Assembly: GCF_027158005.1 (NCBI RefSeq)
Contig: NZ_JAPVLQ010000001.1
Location: 124,001 to 188,000 of the forward strand
Length of the DNA: 64,000 bases
Direction: 5' to 3'
DNA from: Rhodococcus sp. H36-A4
GTDB taxonomy: Bacteria; Actinomycetota; Actinomycetes; Mycobacteriales; Mycobacteriaceae
Each line of letters begins with the position of its first letter. Position 1 is the first letter of the stretch. The position numbers and the translations under genes are program-made. The notes under the pieces were generated by a model. The model saw only the letters and a list, made by a program, of their open reading frames with translations, was not told the DNA's origin and ran no database searches. Positions 28,507 to 38,447 of this stretch are shown here, piece after piece.

Positions 28507-29991
28507 TTGCCGTTGCACACCGCCGTGGTCGTTCTCGCAGCGGGAGCAGGCACCCGAATGCGGTCCAAGACTCCCAAAGTCCTCCACCCCCTCGCCGGCC
28601 GCACAATGCTTGCCCACGCTTTGCATGCCGCTGCCGATCTGGGGCCGGACTACCTGGTCACCGTCGTCGGACATGATCGTGAGCGAGTAACGGAATCGGT
28701 CGACGAGTTGAGCGTCGAACTCGGACGCACCATCTCCACCTCCGTACAGAACGAACAACTCGGTACCGGTCACGCAGTGCAGTGCGGTTTACGTTCGCTA
28801 CCGGACGACTTCGAGGGCACCGTCCTCGTCACTGCAGCCGACGTCCCCCTTCTCGACGGCCACACGCTCAAAGCGTTGCTCGACGAGCATCTGAGCGCAC
28901 CCAAGCCTGCCGCTGCGACGGTCCTCACATTCGTGCCGGCCGACGCCAACGGATACGGCCGAATCGTACGTACCGCCGACGGTGAAATAGCCGAAATCGT
29001 CGAGCATGCCGACGCGAGCCCGGCACAGGTCCGAATCGACGAGGTCAATTCCGGGGTCTACGCGTTCGATGCCGCTGCACTGCGAACTGCGCTGGGCAAA
29101 CTGAGCACCCAGAACGCGCAGCACGAGCTGTACCTGACCGATGTGGTCAAGATCAGCAAGAACAGCGGCCTGGCGGTCTACGGCACTCAGCTCGCTGATC
29201 CGGACCTGGTTCTGGGTGTCAACGACCGAGTTCAGCTCGCCCGCGTCACCGCAATCTTCAACCGCCACATCATCGAGCGACACATGCGCGCAGGCGTCAC
29301 CGTCGTCGATCCCGCCACTACCTGGATCGACGTCGATGTCACTCTCGGCGCGGATGTCCGTCTCGAACCCGGCGTCCAGTTGTTGGGAAGCACTCACATC
29401 GGCGAGGACACCGTCATCGGACCCGACTCCACGCTCCGAGACGTCGTCGTCGGCGAGCGCGCGTCGGTGGTGCGGACCCAAGCCGATCTCGCCACCATCG
29501 GCTCCGGTGCCACTGTTGGACCGTTCGCATACTTACGTCCAGGGTCCGACATCGGGAACTGCGCCAAGGTGGGAACCTTCGTCGAAACCAAGAATTCGAC
29601 AATCGGAAACCACTCGAAGGTGCCGCACCTGACCTACGTCGGCGACGCGACCATCGGTGAGCACTCCAATATCGGCGCGTCGAGTGTTTTCGTGAACTAC
29701 GACGGCGTCGACAAGAACCGCACCATCGTCGGTTCGCACGTCCGGACGGGATCGGACAATATGTTCGTCGCCCCGGTCCGAGTAGGTGACGGGGCCTACA
29801 CCGGAGCCGGGACAGTGCTCCGACACGATGTACCCCCGGGGGCGCTCGCCGTCTCCGCGGGTTCCCAGCGCAACATCGAGGGCTGGGTCGAAAAGAAACG
29901 GCCAGGAACGGCGGCGGCGGAAGCTGCTGTTCGGGCTGTGGCTGCCAAGTCGACAAACGCGCACGAATCAAAGGATGGCGAACAGCAGTGA
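28507..29991 (+). CDS. glmU: Bifunctional UDP-GlcNAc pyrophosphorylase/GlcN-1-P acetyltransferase
   Basis: The 494-aa enzyme makes UDP-N-acetylglucosamine for peptidoglycan and arabinogalactan linker. The N-terminal uridyltransferase has [20 protein letters not shown] and [11 protein letters not shown]. The C-terminal left-handed beta-helix carries hexapeptide repeats ([39 protein letters not shown]) and the acetyltransferase site ([20 protein letters not shown]). TTG 28507 is chosen because AAGGAG lies five bases upstream. The 3' end overlaps prs by 4 bp. Confidence 0.96.
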   Translation: MPLHTAVVVLAAGAGTRMRSKTPKVLHPLAGRTMLAHALHAAADLGPDYLVTVVGHDRERVTESVDELSVELGRTISTSVQNEQLGTGHAVQCGLRSLPDDFEGTVLVTAADVPLLDGHTLKALLDEHLSAPKPAAATVLTFVPADANGYGRIVRTADGEIAEIVEHADASPAQVRIDEVNSGVYAFDAAALRTALGKLSTQNAQHELYLTDVVKISKNSGLAVYGTQLADPDLVLGVNDRVQLARVTAIFNRHIIERHMRAGVTVVDPATTWIDVDVTLGADVRLEPGVQLLGSTHIGEDTVIGPDSTLRDVVVGERASVVRTQADLATIGSGATVGPFAYLRPGSDIGNCAKVGTFVETKNSTIGNHSKVPHLTYVGDATIGEHSNIGASSVFVNYDGVDKNRTIVGSHVRTGSDNMFVAPVRVGDGAYTGAGTVLRHDVPPGALAVSAGSQRNIEGWVEKKRPGTAAAEAAVRAVAAKSTNAHESKDGEQQ

Positions 29992-30971
29992 CCACCCCCA
30001 ATTGGATCGACAACCAGAAGAACCTCATGCTCTTCTCGGGTCGAGCACATCCAGAGCTTGCCGAGCAGGTGGCAAAGGAACTGGGAATCGGCCTGACCCC
30101 GCAGACCGCACGCGACTTCGCCAACGGTGAGATCTTCGTTCGCTTCGAGGAATCGGTCCGCGGATCCGACGCCTTCGTTCTGCAGAGTCACCCGTTCCCG
30201 CTGAACACGTGGCTGATGGAACAACTGATCATGATCGACGCGCTCAAGCGCGGATCGGCCAAGCGCATCACCGCAATTCTGCCGTTCTACCCGTACGCCC
30301 GCCAGGACAAGAAGCACCGCGGACGCGAGCCCATCTCCGCGCGTCTGGTCGCCGACCTTCTCAAGACTGCCGGCGCCGATCGCATCATCACCGTCGATCT
30401 GCACACCGACCAGATTCAAGGCTTCTTCGACGGCCCCGTCGACCACATGCATGCGCACAGCCAGTTGGCCGATCACATTCGGAGCAAGTACAGCCTCGAA
30501 CACATCACCGTCGTCTCCCCCGACTCTGGGCGCGTTCGCGTTGCCGAGAAATGGGCCGACAGCTTCGGCGGCGCACCGCTGGCGTTCATTCACAAGACAC
30601 GCGATCCGTTGGTGCCCAATCAGGTCAAGTCGAACCGCGTCGTCGGAGACGTCGAAGGACGCACCTGCATCCTGATCGACGACATGATCGACACCGGTGG
30701 AACGATCGCGGGAGCCGTGAAGGTGCTAAAGGAAGCCGGAGCCGGTGACGTCGTCATCGCAGCCACCCACGGCGTCCTCAGCAGCCCCGCCGCCGAACGT
30801 CTCGCAGAATGCGGGGCAAAGGAAGTTGTCGTCACCAACACCCTCCCGATCAGCGAAGACAAGCACTTCGAAACACTCACCGTGCTTTCCATCGCGCCTC
30901 TGCTTGCTCGCACCATCCGCGAGGTCTTCGAAAACGGTTCGGTGACAAGCCTCTTCAACGGCGTCGCGTAG
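29988..30971 (+). CDS. prs: Ribose-phosphate pyrophosphokinase
   Basis: The 327-aa enzyme makes PRPP from ribose-5-phosphate and ATP. It has the family N-terminus [23 protein letters not shown] flag [36 protein letters not shown], the pyrophosphate-loop region [13 protein letters not shown] and the PRPP-binding motif [23 protein letters not shown] 29988 overlaps glmU by 4 bp (GTGA), so sugar-nucleotide and PRPP supply are coupled, as in mycobacteria. Confidence 0.97.
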   Translation: MTTPNWIDNQKNLMLFSGRAHPELAEQVAKELGIGLTPQTARDFANGEIFVRFEESVRGSDAFVLQSHPFPLNTWLMEQLIMIDALKRGSAKRITAILPFYPYARQDKKHRGREPISARLVADLLKTAGADRIITVDLHTDQIQGFFDGPVDHMHAHSQLADHIRSKYSLEHITVVSPDSGRVRVAEKWADSFGGAPLAFIHKTRDPLVPNQVKSNRVVGDVEGRTCILIDDMIDTGGTIAGAVKVLKEAGAGDVVIAATHGVLSSPAAERLAECGAKEVVVTNTLPISEDKHFETLTVLSIAPLLARTIREVFENGSVTSLFNGVA

Positions 30972-31132
30972 CACCCAGCACTATCTGGTTGTTCCGCAGG
31001 CTCAGTTTCGTCACACCCGCTCCGCCATCTCTCCCCCACTGCATGAACTTGGTCACTAACAGGTTCGAAAACCGCAGTTCGACAGGGAGGGGTGTGCGGG
31101 GCGGGTTTCGTTGTAACCTAGGATGACTCGTC

Positions 31133-31759
31133 GTGATCGACGCACAAACTATGGACAGCCCGACCGCAACTTCTACCGTCCGAATCGCCCGCTGGACTCC
31201 GGGCGCGTGCGTGTGGTGTGGGAGCACCGATTCGATCGAAATGTATCGAAACGAGCCACGCTGCGGCCAGTGCCGCGAACACGAAGCCATCATCGATGAG
31301 GCCAAGCACTTCATCGGAATGTATGGTTTGCGCCCCCTCGGCGGGACCCTCGCGTCCGAAGACGAGGAAGAGCGCGAGTACCGCGTCACTGCTCGCGACG
31401 CACGTGAGGTTCTCAATCGCATCCGCCTCGAGAAGCTTCCCGATCCTGCCGCCGTGCGCAAAGCTTTGCGGCCCAGGGCAGCTGCCGCAGTTGCCGCAGC
31501 CCCGACGTCGGCATCTGCATCGGGGAAAGCCGCCCCCAAGAAATCCCAGGCAGGTGTGAGCAGTGTCGACCTGATCGAACTTCAGTCACGTGGACAGAAA
31601 CTCCTCGAGCAGTTGGCGAGCATCGACGAGAAGATCGCCGCACTCGACGGTAGCTCCGGATTGCCGGCCCGTGCGCGGCTCAAGGACCTCACCAGTCAGC
31701 GGACAAGTGTGATGGGCACACTGGGCGCGCTCGAAAAGGCTCGCCGCCGTACCAGCTGA
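31133..31759 (+). CDS. Zinc-ribbon protein with C-terminal coiled coil, function unknown
   Basis: The 208-aa protein is not one I recognise by name. The N-terminus carries two Cys-x-x-Cys pairs (GACVWCGSTD, RCGQCREHEA; residues about 25-47) that would bind zinc. A charged middle follows (LASEDEEEREYRVTARDARE), then an Ala/Pro/Ser linker and a helical C-terminus likely to form a coiled coil (VDLIELQSRGQKLLEQLASI). GTG 31133 follows AGGA; ATG 31151 is possible. It stands alone after prs and is closed by a strong hairpin. Confidence 0.75.
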   Translation: MIDAQTMDSPTATSTVRIARWTPGACVWCGSTDSIEMYRNEPRCGQCREHEAIIDEAKHFIGMYGLRPLGGTLASEDEEEREYRVTARDAREVLNRIRLEKLPDPAAVRKALRPRAAAAVAAAPTSASASGKAAPKKSQAGVSSVDLIELQSRGQKLLEQLASIDEKIAALDGSSGLPARARLKDLTSQRTSVMGTLGALEKARRRTS

Positions 31760-31765
31760 GACTTC

Positions 31766-31806
31766 CCCTCCCTCCGCACACCGAAGCATGTGTGTTCGAG
31801 GGAGGG
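31766..31806 (+). terminator. Strong GC hairpin after the zinc-ribbon gene
   Basis: CCCTCCCTC (31766-31774) pairs perfectly with GAGGGAGGG (31798-31806), and inner CACAC/GTGTG extends the stem. It is placed 7 bp after the stop codon and before the convergent SOUL gene. Confidence 0.75.
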
Positions 31807-31902
31807 TGGCACACAGGGGGTAGTCGCGTTGCCGGTCGAAAAAGAAACCGAGCACTCACCGGCATCGCCTCACCTGCAGTGTCGGTACACCCGAGTCGAG
31901 GC

Positions 31903-32538
31903 TCAGGAACCTTCGGGCACCGACACAACTACCTCGTTGCGACGCCGGAATGCCAGCGTCCAGGGCGGATCATAGAACCACGTCATCGGCTCGTTCGACA
32001 TCTCGATGTTGTGGGCGCGCAGCACTTCTGACAATTTCTCGATCTGCGGCGCAACGTTGTCCCGACCACGGCCACCGCTGAAGCGCAGCACGGCGACCGT
32101 CTCCGCCGGAACCTCGACCAACTTCACGCGGTCGTCATTGGGCGTCGGCAACGTGTCCATCGTCCAAGTGGACGGCATGAAAAACCGGATTACCCAACTG
32201 TCGCCGTCGGCGCTGCTCGACACCGGTGCGGTCATCGCGATCCGTTGGGAGTCGGCGGACGATTGACTGACGGGCGCGGTCATGGCGACCTTCTGCGAGC
32301 CCGTGTTGCCACCGAAGATGTAACCGGCCAGGCGACGGAACCCGTCCCGGCGTGCTTGTTCTTCGTCGGCATGGACCGTGGTCGATGCCGCAATTCGCGG
32401 GTCGTAGCGACGAATTTCCACCTCATCGGTCAGTCGCCGACTGGTGTGAGCGGGTTCCTCAGTGCCGACGCGAACACCGACGATGCCCAAGCCTGACTCG
32501 GCCACCTGAGCGATAGTGGACACAATTTTGTTCGACAT
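31903..32538 (-). CDS. SOUL-family haem-binding protein
   Basis: The 211-aa protein has the SOUL/HBP pattern: VEIRRYDPRIAASTTVHADE, RDGFRRLAGYIFGGN, the paired KVAMTAPVS and RIAMTAPVS strands, then MPSTWTMDTLPTPND and VAVLRFSGG. The end is WFYDPPWTLAFRRRNEVVVS. Family members bind haem or tetrapyrroles. ATG 32538 starts it. It lies just beyond the end of the egtA-B-C-D unit on the same strand (92 bp after egtD), so it might be read with it, but a role in ergothioneine chemistry is unproven. Confidence 0.88.
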   Translation of the reverse strand: MSNKIVSTIAQVAESGLGIVGVRVGTEEPAHTSRRLTDEVEIRRYDPRIAASTTVHADEEQARRDGFRRLAGYIFGGNTGSQKVAMTAPVSQSSADSQRIAMTAPVSSSADGDSWVIRFFMPSTWTMDTLPTPNDDRVKLVEVPAETVAVLRFSGGRGRDNVAPQIEKLSEVLRAHNIEMSNEPMTWFYDPPWTLAFRRRNEVVVSVPEGS

Positions 32539-32630
32539 AGTCCAGTCCGATCTTTATCGCGTGGTACCTACCTCATTACTACCAGCGCCGACCACGGACC
32601 GTCGGGACGAGAGATGCGGGCGGGAAAGGT

Positions 32631-33605
32631 TCAGCGGCCGCGACGAGCAAGGATCAGCGCAAATCGTTCCTGCGGGTCCGTCCAGAACTGGTCGACACCG
32701 AAGCCTGCGTCGGCCAGTTCTGCCGTTATCCCCTCTTGCCGGAATTTGGCCGAGATCTCGGTGCGCAACTCCTCGCCCTTGGCGAATTCGATATCGAGGG
32801 CGAGATCCGCGATGACAATGTGCTGAGCCTCCTTCGCACGAAGGCGCATTTCGATCCACTCGTTGTCCGCATCCCACACCGCAACGTGTTCGAACTGGGA
32901 GCGATCGAAATTCGCCCCTAGCCGATCGTTGAGTACCGACAGCACGTTCACGTTGAACTCTGCCGTCACACCCGCTGCATCGTCGTATGCCGGGACCAGA
33001 ACATCCGGGTCGATGACGAGGCCCACTCCGAGGACAAGAAATTCATCGGCTATCAGTGCACTGGCTATGTCGGACAGGAACCCCGCGCGCTCCTCGGGAG
33101 TCAAATTACCGAGTGTGCCGCCGAGGAAGGCGATGGTTCTCCGCCCGTCGGCGGGCAGATTCTGCAAGGTGTCCGTGAAGTCGCTGACGATCCCATGGAC
33201 TTCGAGCGCAGGAAATTCGCGCGAAATCTGCTCGATTGCGCCGGACAACGCCGACGGCGAGACATCCTGCGGAACGTACTTTGCAAGCGAGCCATGTTTG
33301 ATTCCGGCCTCGATCAGCAATCTGGTCTTCTCCGAAGAACCGGAACCGAGTTCGACGAGGATCGCCGCGTCGGTGCGCTCGGCGATGTCTTGTGCATGGG
33401 CCTCGATGAGTGCCCGCTCGGTTCGAGTCGGGTAGTACTCGGGCAACTCGGTGATCCGCTCGAACAATTCACTGCCGGTGGCATCGTAGAACCACTTGGG
33501 CGAGAGCCACTTCGGCGACGCAGTCAGACCCTGCCTCACATCCGATCGCAAGTCCTCCAGTAACCGTTCCGGCGAGATGTGGACATCCAACGCACTATCT
33601 GACAC
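32631..33605 (-). CDS. egtD: Histidine N-alpha-methyltransferase EgtD
   Basis: The 324-aa SAM-dependent enzyme trimethylates histidine to hercynine, the first committed step of ergothioneine synthesis. Visible: LTASPKWLSPKWFYDATGSE near the N-terminus, ITELPEYYPTRTERALIEAH, SAM loop VELGSGSSEKTRLLIEA, FLGGTLGNLTPEE, FNVNVLSVLNDRLGANFD and the C-terminal EISAKFRQEGITAELADAGF. GTG 33605 follows AAGGAG. It is the last gene of egtA-B-C-D with 12 bp after egtC. Confidence 0.95.
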   Translation of the reverse strand: MSDSALDVHISPERLLEDLRSDVRQGLTASPKWLSPKWFYDATGSELFERITELPEYYPTRTERALIEAHAQDIAERTDAAILVELGSGSSEKTRLLIEAGIKHGSLAKYVPQDVSPSALSGAIEQISREFPALEVHGIVSDFTDTLQNLPADGRRTIAFLGGTLGNLTPEERAGFLSDIASALIADEFLVLGVGLVIDPDVLVPAYDDAAGVTAEFNVNVLSVLNDRLGANFDRSQFEHVAVWDADNEWIEMRLRAKEAQHIVIADLALDIEFAKGEELRTEISAKFRQEGITAELADAGFGVDQFWTDPQERFALILARRGR

Positions 33606-33617
33606 GAAAATGCTCCT

Positions 33618-34352
33618 TCAATCGAGGTCGGTGATATCGAGGTAGCCGGGCCGGGCCACCACGAACTGGTGATCCGAAATCGGTTCCCACGACGGATCGT
33701 CGTCCAGCGGTTCGGACGCGAGGGTGACCGTGTCTTCGCCTCGCAGTACGGACAACGAGTGATAGACGGTGGTGGCATAGAGCGTCTGCCCGTCGGAGAG
33801 CAGAAGATTCAGCCGCGGACTCGGCGAAACGGATTCGACGCGGTTCACCAGGATGCGCAACGCCTTATCCGGTTCGTGGTCACGAAGAAGGTTTTGCAGG
33901 ATGACCCACAATGCTGCCGAATCCGTCGGTGCCGGTAGACGCAGGAGGTCCGCCAACGGCACTTGCTCGGCGAGGTCCGTCATCACCTCCGGCCAACCGA
34001 AGACGACACCGTTGTGACTGAATGCCCAGGTGCCGTCCGTGAACGGGGCACACGCACTGCGCTCCACCGGCATTCCGACGGTCGCCGAGCGCACTGCCGC
34101 AACGATCGCCGTCGACCGTGCGTCGACGAGGACCTCGTCGATAGCTGGGTCCGACCAGATCGGCATCGGATTTCGGTAGCGGCGCACGGTATCTGCATCC
34201 CACCACGCGGCACCGAAGCCGTCGGCATTGATGGTGCCCCCGCCCCGCATGTCCTTGGGCGCCCACGATTGAACACGCAGCGAATTGCTACCCACCGTCA
34301 CAGCGTCAGCTACGCTACGCTGCGGGCCGAGGTAACCGAGATGACGACACAT
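33618..34352 (-). CDS. egtC: Gamma-glutamyl hercynylcysteine sulfoxide amidohydrolase EgtC
   Basis: The 244-aa class II glutamine-amidotransferase-like enzyme removes the glutamyl group in ergothioneine synthesis. The nucleophile is Cys2 (MCRHLGYLGPQ), exposed after Met removal. Substrate-binding blocks follow: GTINADGFGAAWW, VRSATVGMPVERSACAPFTD and GTWAFSHNGVVFGWPEV. ATG 34352 directly follows the egtB stop (TGA then ATG), so it is coupled. The gene belongs to the four-gene egt operon. Confidence 0.94.
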   Translation of the reverse strand: MCRHLGYLGPQRSVADAVTVGSNSLRVQSWAPKDMRGGGTINADGFGAAWWDADTVRRYRNPMPIWSDPAIDEVLVDARSTAIVAAVRSATVGMPVERSACAPFTDGTWAFSHNGVVFGWPEVMTDLAEQVPLADLLRLPAPTDSAALWVILQNLLRDHEPDKALRILVNRVESVSPSPRLNLLLSDGQTLYATTVYHSLSVLRGEDTVTLASEPLDDDPSWEPISDHQFVVARPGYLDITDLD

Positions 34353-35657
34353 TCAGCGTGACTCGACATCGCGTGCGCACCGAAAGCCGGCAAAGATCTG
34401 CCTACGAATCGGGTGGTCCCAATTCCGGAACGTGCCTCGGCAGGCGACCTCGTCGGTACCGAACGAACCGCCGCGCAACACCTTGTAGTCACCGCGGAGG
34501 AACACCTCGGAATATTCGGCATACGGAAAGGGCTCGAATCCCGGGTAGGGCTCCAGATCCGAAGACGTCCACTCCCACATGTCACCGATGAGTTGCTGCA
34601 CACCCTGCGGTGTCGCCCCCGCTGGATAGGCCCCGATGTCGGCCGGTTCCAGATGCCGCTGACCCAAATTTGCGTGGGATGGCGTCGGCTCTGCATCTCC
34701 CCACGGATACTTGCGGACCGAGCCGGTCGACGAGTCGAAACGCGCCGCCTTCTCCCACTCGGCCTCGGTCGGTAAGCGCTTGCCTGCCCAGCGCGCGTAC
34801 GCCTCCGCCTCGAAGAAGCCGACGTGAACCACAGGCTGGCTCGGTCGAATCGGGGCCGTGACACCGAATCGGCGGCGCCACCACGCACCACCTGCGTCAC
34901 GCTCCCAGAACAACGGCGCTCGAAGTCCCTCGGCGATCCGGTGTGACCAACCGCGCTCGCTCCACAGATCTTCTCGGTCGTAACCACCGTCTTCGATGAA
35001 GTCCACATACCGACCGTTGGTGACCGGTGCGACGTCGAGGGCGAACGTGGGAACGAACACCGAGTGCGCCGGCCGTTCGATGTCGAGTGCCCACGGATCG
35101 AAAGTGGTGCCCATCGTGAACGGGCCGCCCTCGATCACGACCTCGCCCGTCGCTTCGACGGTCGGGGCGGGAGGCTCGGGCGCCGACAGGACCGCCGGCC
35201 CAAGCCGAAGCTGGTGCGTCGCAAGCATCGTCTCGTCGTGCTGCTGTTCGTGCTGTGCAACCATGCCGAACGCGAATGCATCTTGCTCGAGTCTGCGCCC
35301 GTCGAGCGGGCTGGACGAGAGAATGTCCCACACCTTCTCTCGCACGGTGCCGATGTAGGCACGAGCTTCATCCGGTGACAAAAGAGGCAGCGACCGGCGG
35401 CTCGAACGCGAGTGCTTGAACGCGTCATACAGCTCGTCGATGTCCCGGCGAACCGGATCACGGCCGCCGACGTCGCGGACGAGCCACAATTCCTCCTGAT
35501 TGCCGATGTGCGCGAGGTCCCACACCAACGGGCTCATCAGTGGCGAGTGCTGCGCGGTCAGCTCTTTTTCGTCGACACTCTCGGTCAGCAGCGCACTACG
35601 TGCACGACTACGGGTAAGCACGGCCTCGACTCGATCACGAAGCTGCTCGACTGTCAT
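34353..35657 (-). CDS. egtB: Hercynine oxygenase EgtB
   Basis: The 434-aa iron enzyme couples gamma-glutamylcysteine and hercynine through O2. The N-terminal DinB-like half has the iron ligands: WDLAHIGNQEE (first His) and the HxxxHxE motif in AQHEQQHDETML. The C-terminal formylglycine-generating-enzyme (FGE-sulfatase) half shows VIEGGPFTMGTTFDPWALD, ARWAGKRLPTEAEWEKAARF, GDMWEWTSSDLEPYPGF and VLRGGSFGTDEVACRGTFRN. ATG 35657 overlaps the egtA stop by 4 bp. Confidence 0.96.
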   Translation of the reverse strand: MTVEQLRDRVEAVLTRSRARSALLTESVDEKELTAQHSPLMSPLVWDLAHIGNQEELWLVRDVGGRDPVRRDIDELYDAFKHSRSSRRSLPLLSPDEARAYIGTVREKVWDILSSSPLDGRRLEQDAFAFGMVAQHEQQHDETMLATHQLRLGPAVLSAPEPPAPTVEATGEVVIEGGPFTMGTTFDPWALDIERPAHSVFVPTFALDVAPVTNGRYVDFIEDGGYDREDLWSERGWSHRIAEGLRAPLFWERDAGGAWWRRRFGVTAPIRPSQPVVHVGFFEAEAYARWAGKRLPTEAEWEKAARFDSSTGSVRKYPWGDAEPTPSHANLGQRHLEPADIGAYPAGATPQGVQQLIGDMWEWTSSDLEPYPGFEPFPYAEYSEVFLRGDYKVLRGGSFGTDEVACRGTFRNWDHPIRRQIFAGFRCARDVESR

Positions 35658-36916
35658 GACACCGTCTCCTTGCTCATGGAATGGCCCGCGTTGATCGAAC
35701 GGGCCACTGCGTCTCCTGGTTCGGGCGACTCCCCCCGGCGACATCGCTCAGAGGCCGCTGACAACGAGCCCCCGTGATCACCTCCCGCGCTTGCAGACAA
35801 CCGCAGCAGCTCGACGGCAGTCTCACGTAGGTCGGCATCCGCCAACCCGAACTGTGCGGCATCGATCCATCGGCCTGCAGTCCGGTGCGCGAGCGCGGTT
35901 GCCGCTTCGACGACGTCCGGAGTCGACAACAACGATTCGAACGCGGACGCCGGAACGACCCATTGCCCGTCGGGTTGGGCGTCGAGGTAACGAATCTCGA
36001 GGTGTCCGCAGGCGCGGACGTGCGGAAACAGTGTGGTCAGGTGGTAGTCGAGGTCGGCAGTGGTCGGCTGCCTTTCGGCCAGTTCAGCGACATCTCCTGC
36101 AAGCCAATCCGCAAACGTCGATCCGAACGGCGCCTCCCAGCTTTCCCCTTCGCTACGAATGCACAGCAGCGGAACGTCGAGCGCCCATTTCGCATAGTCC
36201 GCAATGGGATCACCGGTGGCGGGAACTTCGGTACGACTGTCATCGAGTTCGAGCCAGGTACGCATGCGTTGCGACGCCCAGGTGCCTTTCGGTGCGCCCC
36301 GTAGACGAGGCGAGGAAGCGAACGCGGCCACGAATGCGGGACCGACGGCCTCCAACATCTCCCACCGTGCAGCGACCTCGGCACGATCGACTCCTGCGTC
36401 GACGCTGACCTGAGCTGCCGCGGTGTTGCACATCATCAGCTTTCCGAACGGGCCGATGGTGGTGAAGCGATTTTCCATTGCGCAGTAGCGCGGCAGGACC
36501 AGCACTCTGCGCGCTTCACGCTCGGTGTCTGCGGGCATCGATGCCATATAGATGCCGCCCGCTTCCATGACGGCGGTGACTACACGGGAGTCCGAATCCA
36601 ACGCGCTCTGCAGTTCGGTCACCGACGCATGCGGTGAGCTGGAGAGTTCGATCTGGCCGCCCGGTTCGATGGTGACGGCGCTTCCGCCCGGCAACGTCAG
36701 GGCGGGTGAATCAGGTGCGATGCTGCGCGGTGCGTAGTCCCCCAGCGCGGCGGCAAGATGTTCGAGGGACGGTCTGTCTCCGTCCGCGGCAAAAGTCAAC
36801 CATTCCAATTCGGCACCGATGAGCTGAGGCGGCCCGAGCTTGAAGCAGACCCGCGACACATAGGCCTCGGCCGCAGGCCGAGAACTCAGCCCGAGCGACT
36901 TCTCGTTGGACGACAA
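35654..36916 (-). CDS. egtA: Glutamate-cysteine ligase EgtA
   Basis: The 420-aa enzyme makes gamma-glutamylcysteine, the sulfur donor for EgtB. GCS2-type sequence: IGAELEWLTFAADGDRPSLE, ALTLPGGSAVTIEPGGQIELS, MMCNTAAAQVSVDAG, then WALDVPLLCIRSEGE and HLTTLFPHVRACGHLEIRYL. TTG 36916 is chosen because GAGGAGG lies five bases upstream; the frame is open further but unlike the family. It is the first gene of the egtA-B-C-D unit and is divergent from egtE. Confidence 0.93.
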   Translation of the reverse strand: MSSNEKSLGLSSRPAAEAYVSRVCFKLGPPQLIGAELEWLTFAADGDRPSLEHLAAALGDYAPRSIAPDSPALTLPGGSAVTIEPGGQIELSSSPHASVTELQSALDSDSRVVTAVMEAGGIYMASMPADTEREARRVLVLPRYCAMENRFTTIGPFGKLMMCNTAAAQVSVDAGVDRAEVAARWEMLEAVGPAFVAAFASSPRLRGAPKGTWASQRMRTWLELDDSRTEVPATGDPIADYAKWALDVPLLCIRSEGESWEAPFGSTFADWLAGDVAELAERQPTTADLDYHLTTLFPHVRACGHLEIRYLDAQPDGQWVVPASAFESLLSTPDVVEAATALAHRTAGRWIDAAQFGLADADLRETAVELLRLSASAGGDHGGSLSAASERCRRGESPEPGDAVARSINAGHSMSKETVS

Positions 36917-37094
36917 AAGTGCCTCCTCGCATGACCCGTGCTTCTGTACAAAGGTGGATCGGACTACCCCAGAGCTCGAACTACCCAGAGCCGTGCTGCA
37001 CGAAACGCGGATACTGTGGAACCCTGCATCGACAATAACCAGAAGTGCATCACAGCGCACCGACAACTTTCTCGTACAGGAAGGCACACTTACG

Positions 37095-38264
37095 GTGTTG
37101 GATCCCGAGAGAATTCGCCACGACACCCCTGCTGCAGAGACCTCAGTCTTCCTCGACAGTGCAGGGTCCTCGTTGCCTCCGACCCCCGTCGTCGAGACAG
37201 CCGTTGCGCATTTGCGTCGTGAAGCCGTCGTCGGGGGTTACCGCGCTGCCATCGAGCGCACGCACGATCTCGCCGCCGTCAAGACTTCGATCGCGACGTT
37301 GATCGGCGCGCGGACTTCGGATATTGCGTTGAGCGACAGTTCAACCCGCGCATGGAGCGACTTCTTCTATTCGATTCCACTGACCGCGGGTGATCGAATT
37401 CTGATGTGCGAAGTGGAGTACGCGAGCAACGCGATCGCAGCTCTGCAACGCGCTGCGGCGACGGGCGCGCGGGTCGAGATCGTGCCGAGTGATCCGACAG
37501 GGCAGATAGATCTCCTCGCGCTCGAAGCAATGCTCGACGAACGCGTCCGAATTGTCTCACTCGTGCACGCTCCGACCAACGGCGGTCTGATCAATCCGGC
37601 GCGCGCAGTGGCCGATCTGGCGCATCGATTCGGCGCACTCGTATTGCTCGACGCGTGTCAATCGATCGGTCAAATTCGCGTAGATGTCGCCGAGCTCGGA
37701 GTGGACGCTCTGAGCGCAACCGGACGAAAATGGCTACGCGGGCCCCGTGGAACCGGCTTCCTGTACTTGCGCCCGGAACTGTCCGCATCTCTGGAGCCGC
37801 CGGCCCTCGACCTACACAGCGCCCAGTGGATCGGTGAGTCCGAGTACCGACTGGCGCCTGACGTCACTCGATTCGAATTCTGGGAATGCGACGTCGCAGC
37901 TCGACTAGCGCTCGGTACCGCCGTCGACTACTTGCTCGACATCGGCATCGACAACGCAGAAGAAGCGATATCTCAGCGTGCCGAATACCTGCGCACTTCG
38001 CTACGGGGTGTCGATGGTGTGTCCGTGCACGATCTGGGCGACCGCAAGAGCGGCATCGTGTCCTTCACGGTCGAGGCGCTCGCACCGACCGCCGTCCGCG
38101 ACCTCCTGGCGGCCAAGGGCGTCACGGTCACCGTGAGTCCCCGCAGCTCGACACTTGTCGACATGACGCGTCGGAAGCTCGACGCCGTCGTACGGGCGTC
38201 ACCACACTATTTCGTCACATTCGCGCAGCTGGACGAGATGGTCGAGGTGCTCCGGGACCGGTGA
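37095..38264 (+). CDS. egtE: PLP-dependent C-S lyase EgtE
   Basis: The roughly 389-aa aminotransferase-V-fold enzyme is thought to cleave hercynylcysteine sulfoxide to ergothioneine. Features: FLDSAGSSLPPTPVVETAV, GARTSDIALSDSSTRAWSDF, VSLVHAPTNGGLINPARAVA, ALVLLDACQSIGQIRVDVAE and the PLP-lysine site DALSATGRKWLRGPRGTGFL. GTG 37095 follows AGGAAGG. Unlike in mycobacteria, where it ends the egt operon, it is transcribed away from egtA, with about 178 bp of shared promoter region. Confidence 0.9.
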   Translation: MLDPERIRHDTPAAETSVFLDSAGSSLPPTPVVETAVAHLRREAVVGGYRAAIERTHDLAAVKTSIATLIGARTSDIALSDSSTRAWSDFFYSIPLTAGDRILMCEVEYASNAIAALQRAAATGARVEIVPSDPTGQIDLLALEAMLDERVRIVSLVHAPTNGGLINPARAVADLAHRFGALVLLDACQSIGQIRVDVAELGVDALSATGRKWLRGPRGTGFLYLRPELSASLEPPALDLHSAQWIGESEYRLAPDVTRFEFWECDVAARLALGTAVDYLLDIGIDNAEEAISQRAEYLRTSLRGVDGVSVHDLGDRKSGIVSFTVEALAPTAVRDLLAAKGVTVTVSPRSSTLVDMTRRKLDAVVRASPHYFVTFAQLDEMVEVLRDR

Positions 38265-38447
38265 GTTACCGATGCACTCGCAGTGTCGGTAGAGCCGTCG
38301 TGTAAAGTCTTCCGGGTTGTCTCGGCGAGGGTAGAACCTACACAGGAACTACCGTGATCGACGCGGCTCGGCCCCTGGCCTTGCTCGTACGTGTCAGCCC
38401 CGACGAGTCTTATCCGCCACAAGCGATACACCAGGAGCATTCACCAC

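Noticed and set aside
38265-38447. Ribosomal-protein leader RNA before rplY
   Set aside because: No stable, recognisable L25-leader structure was seen by eye; only ordinary sequence and a ribosome site.
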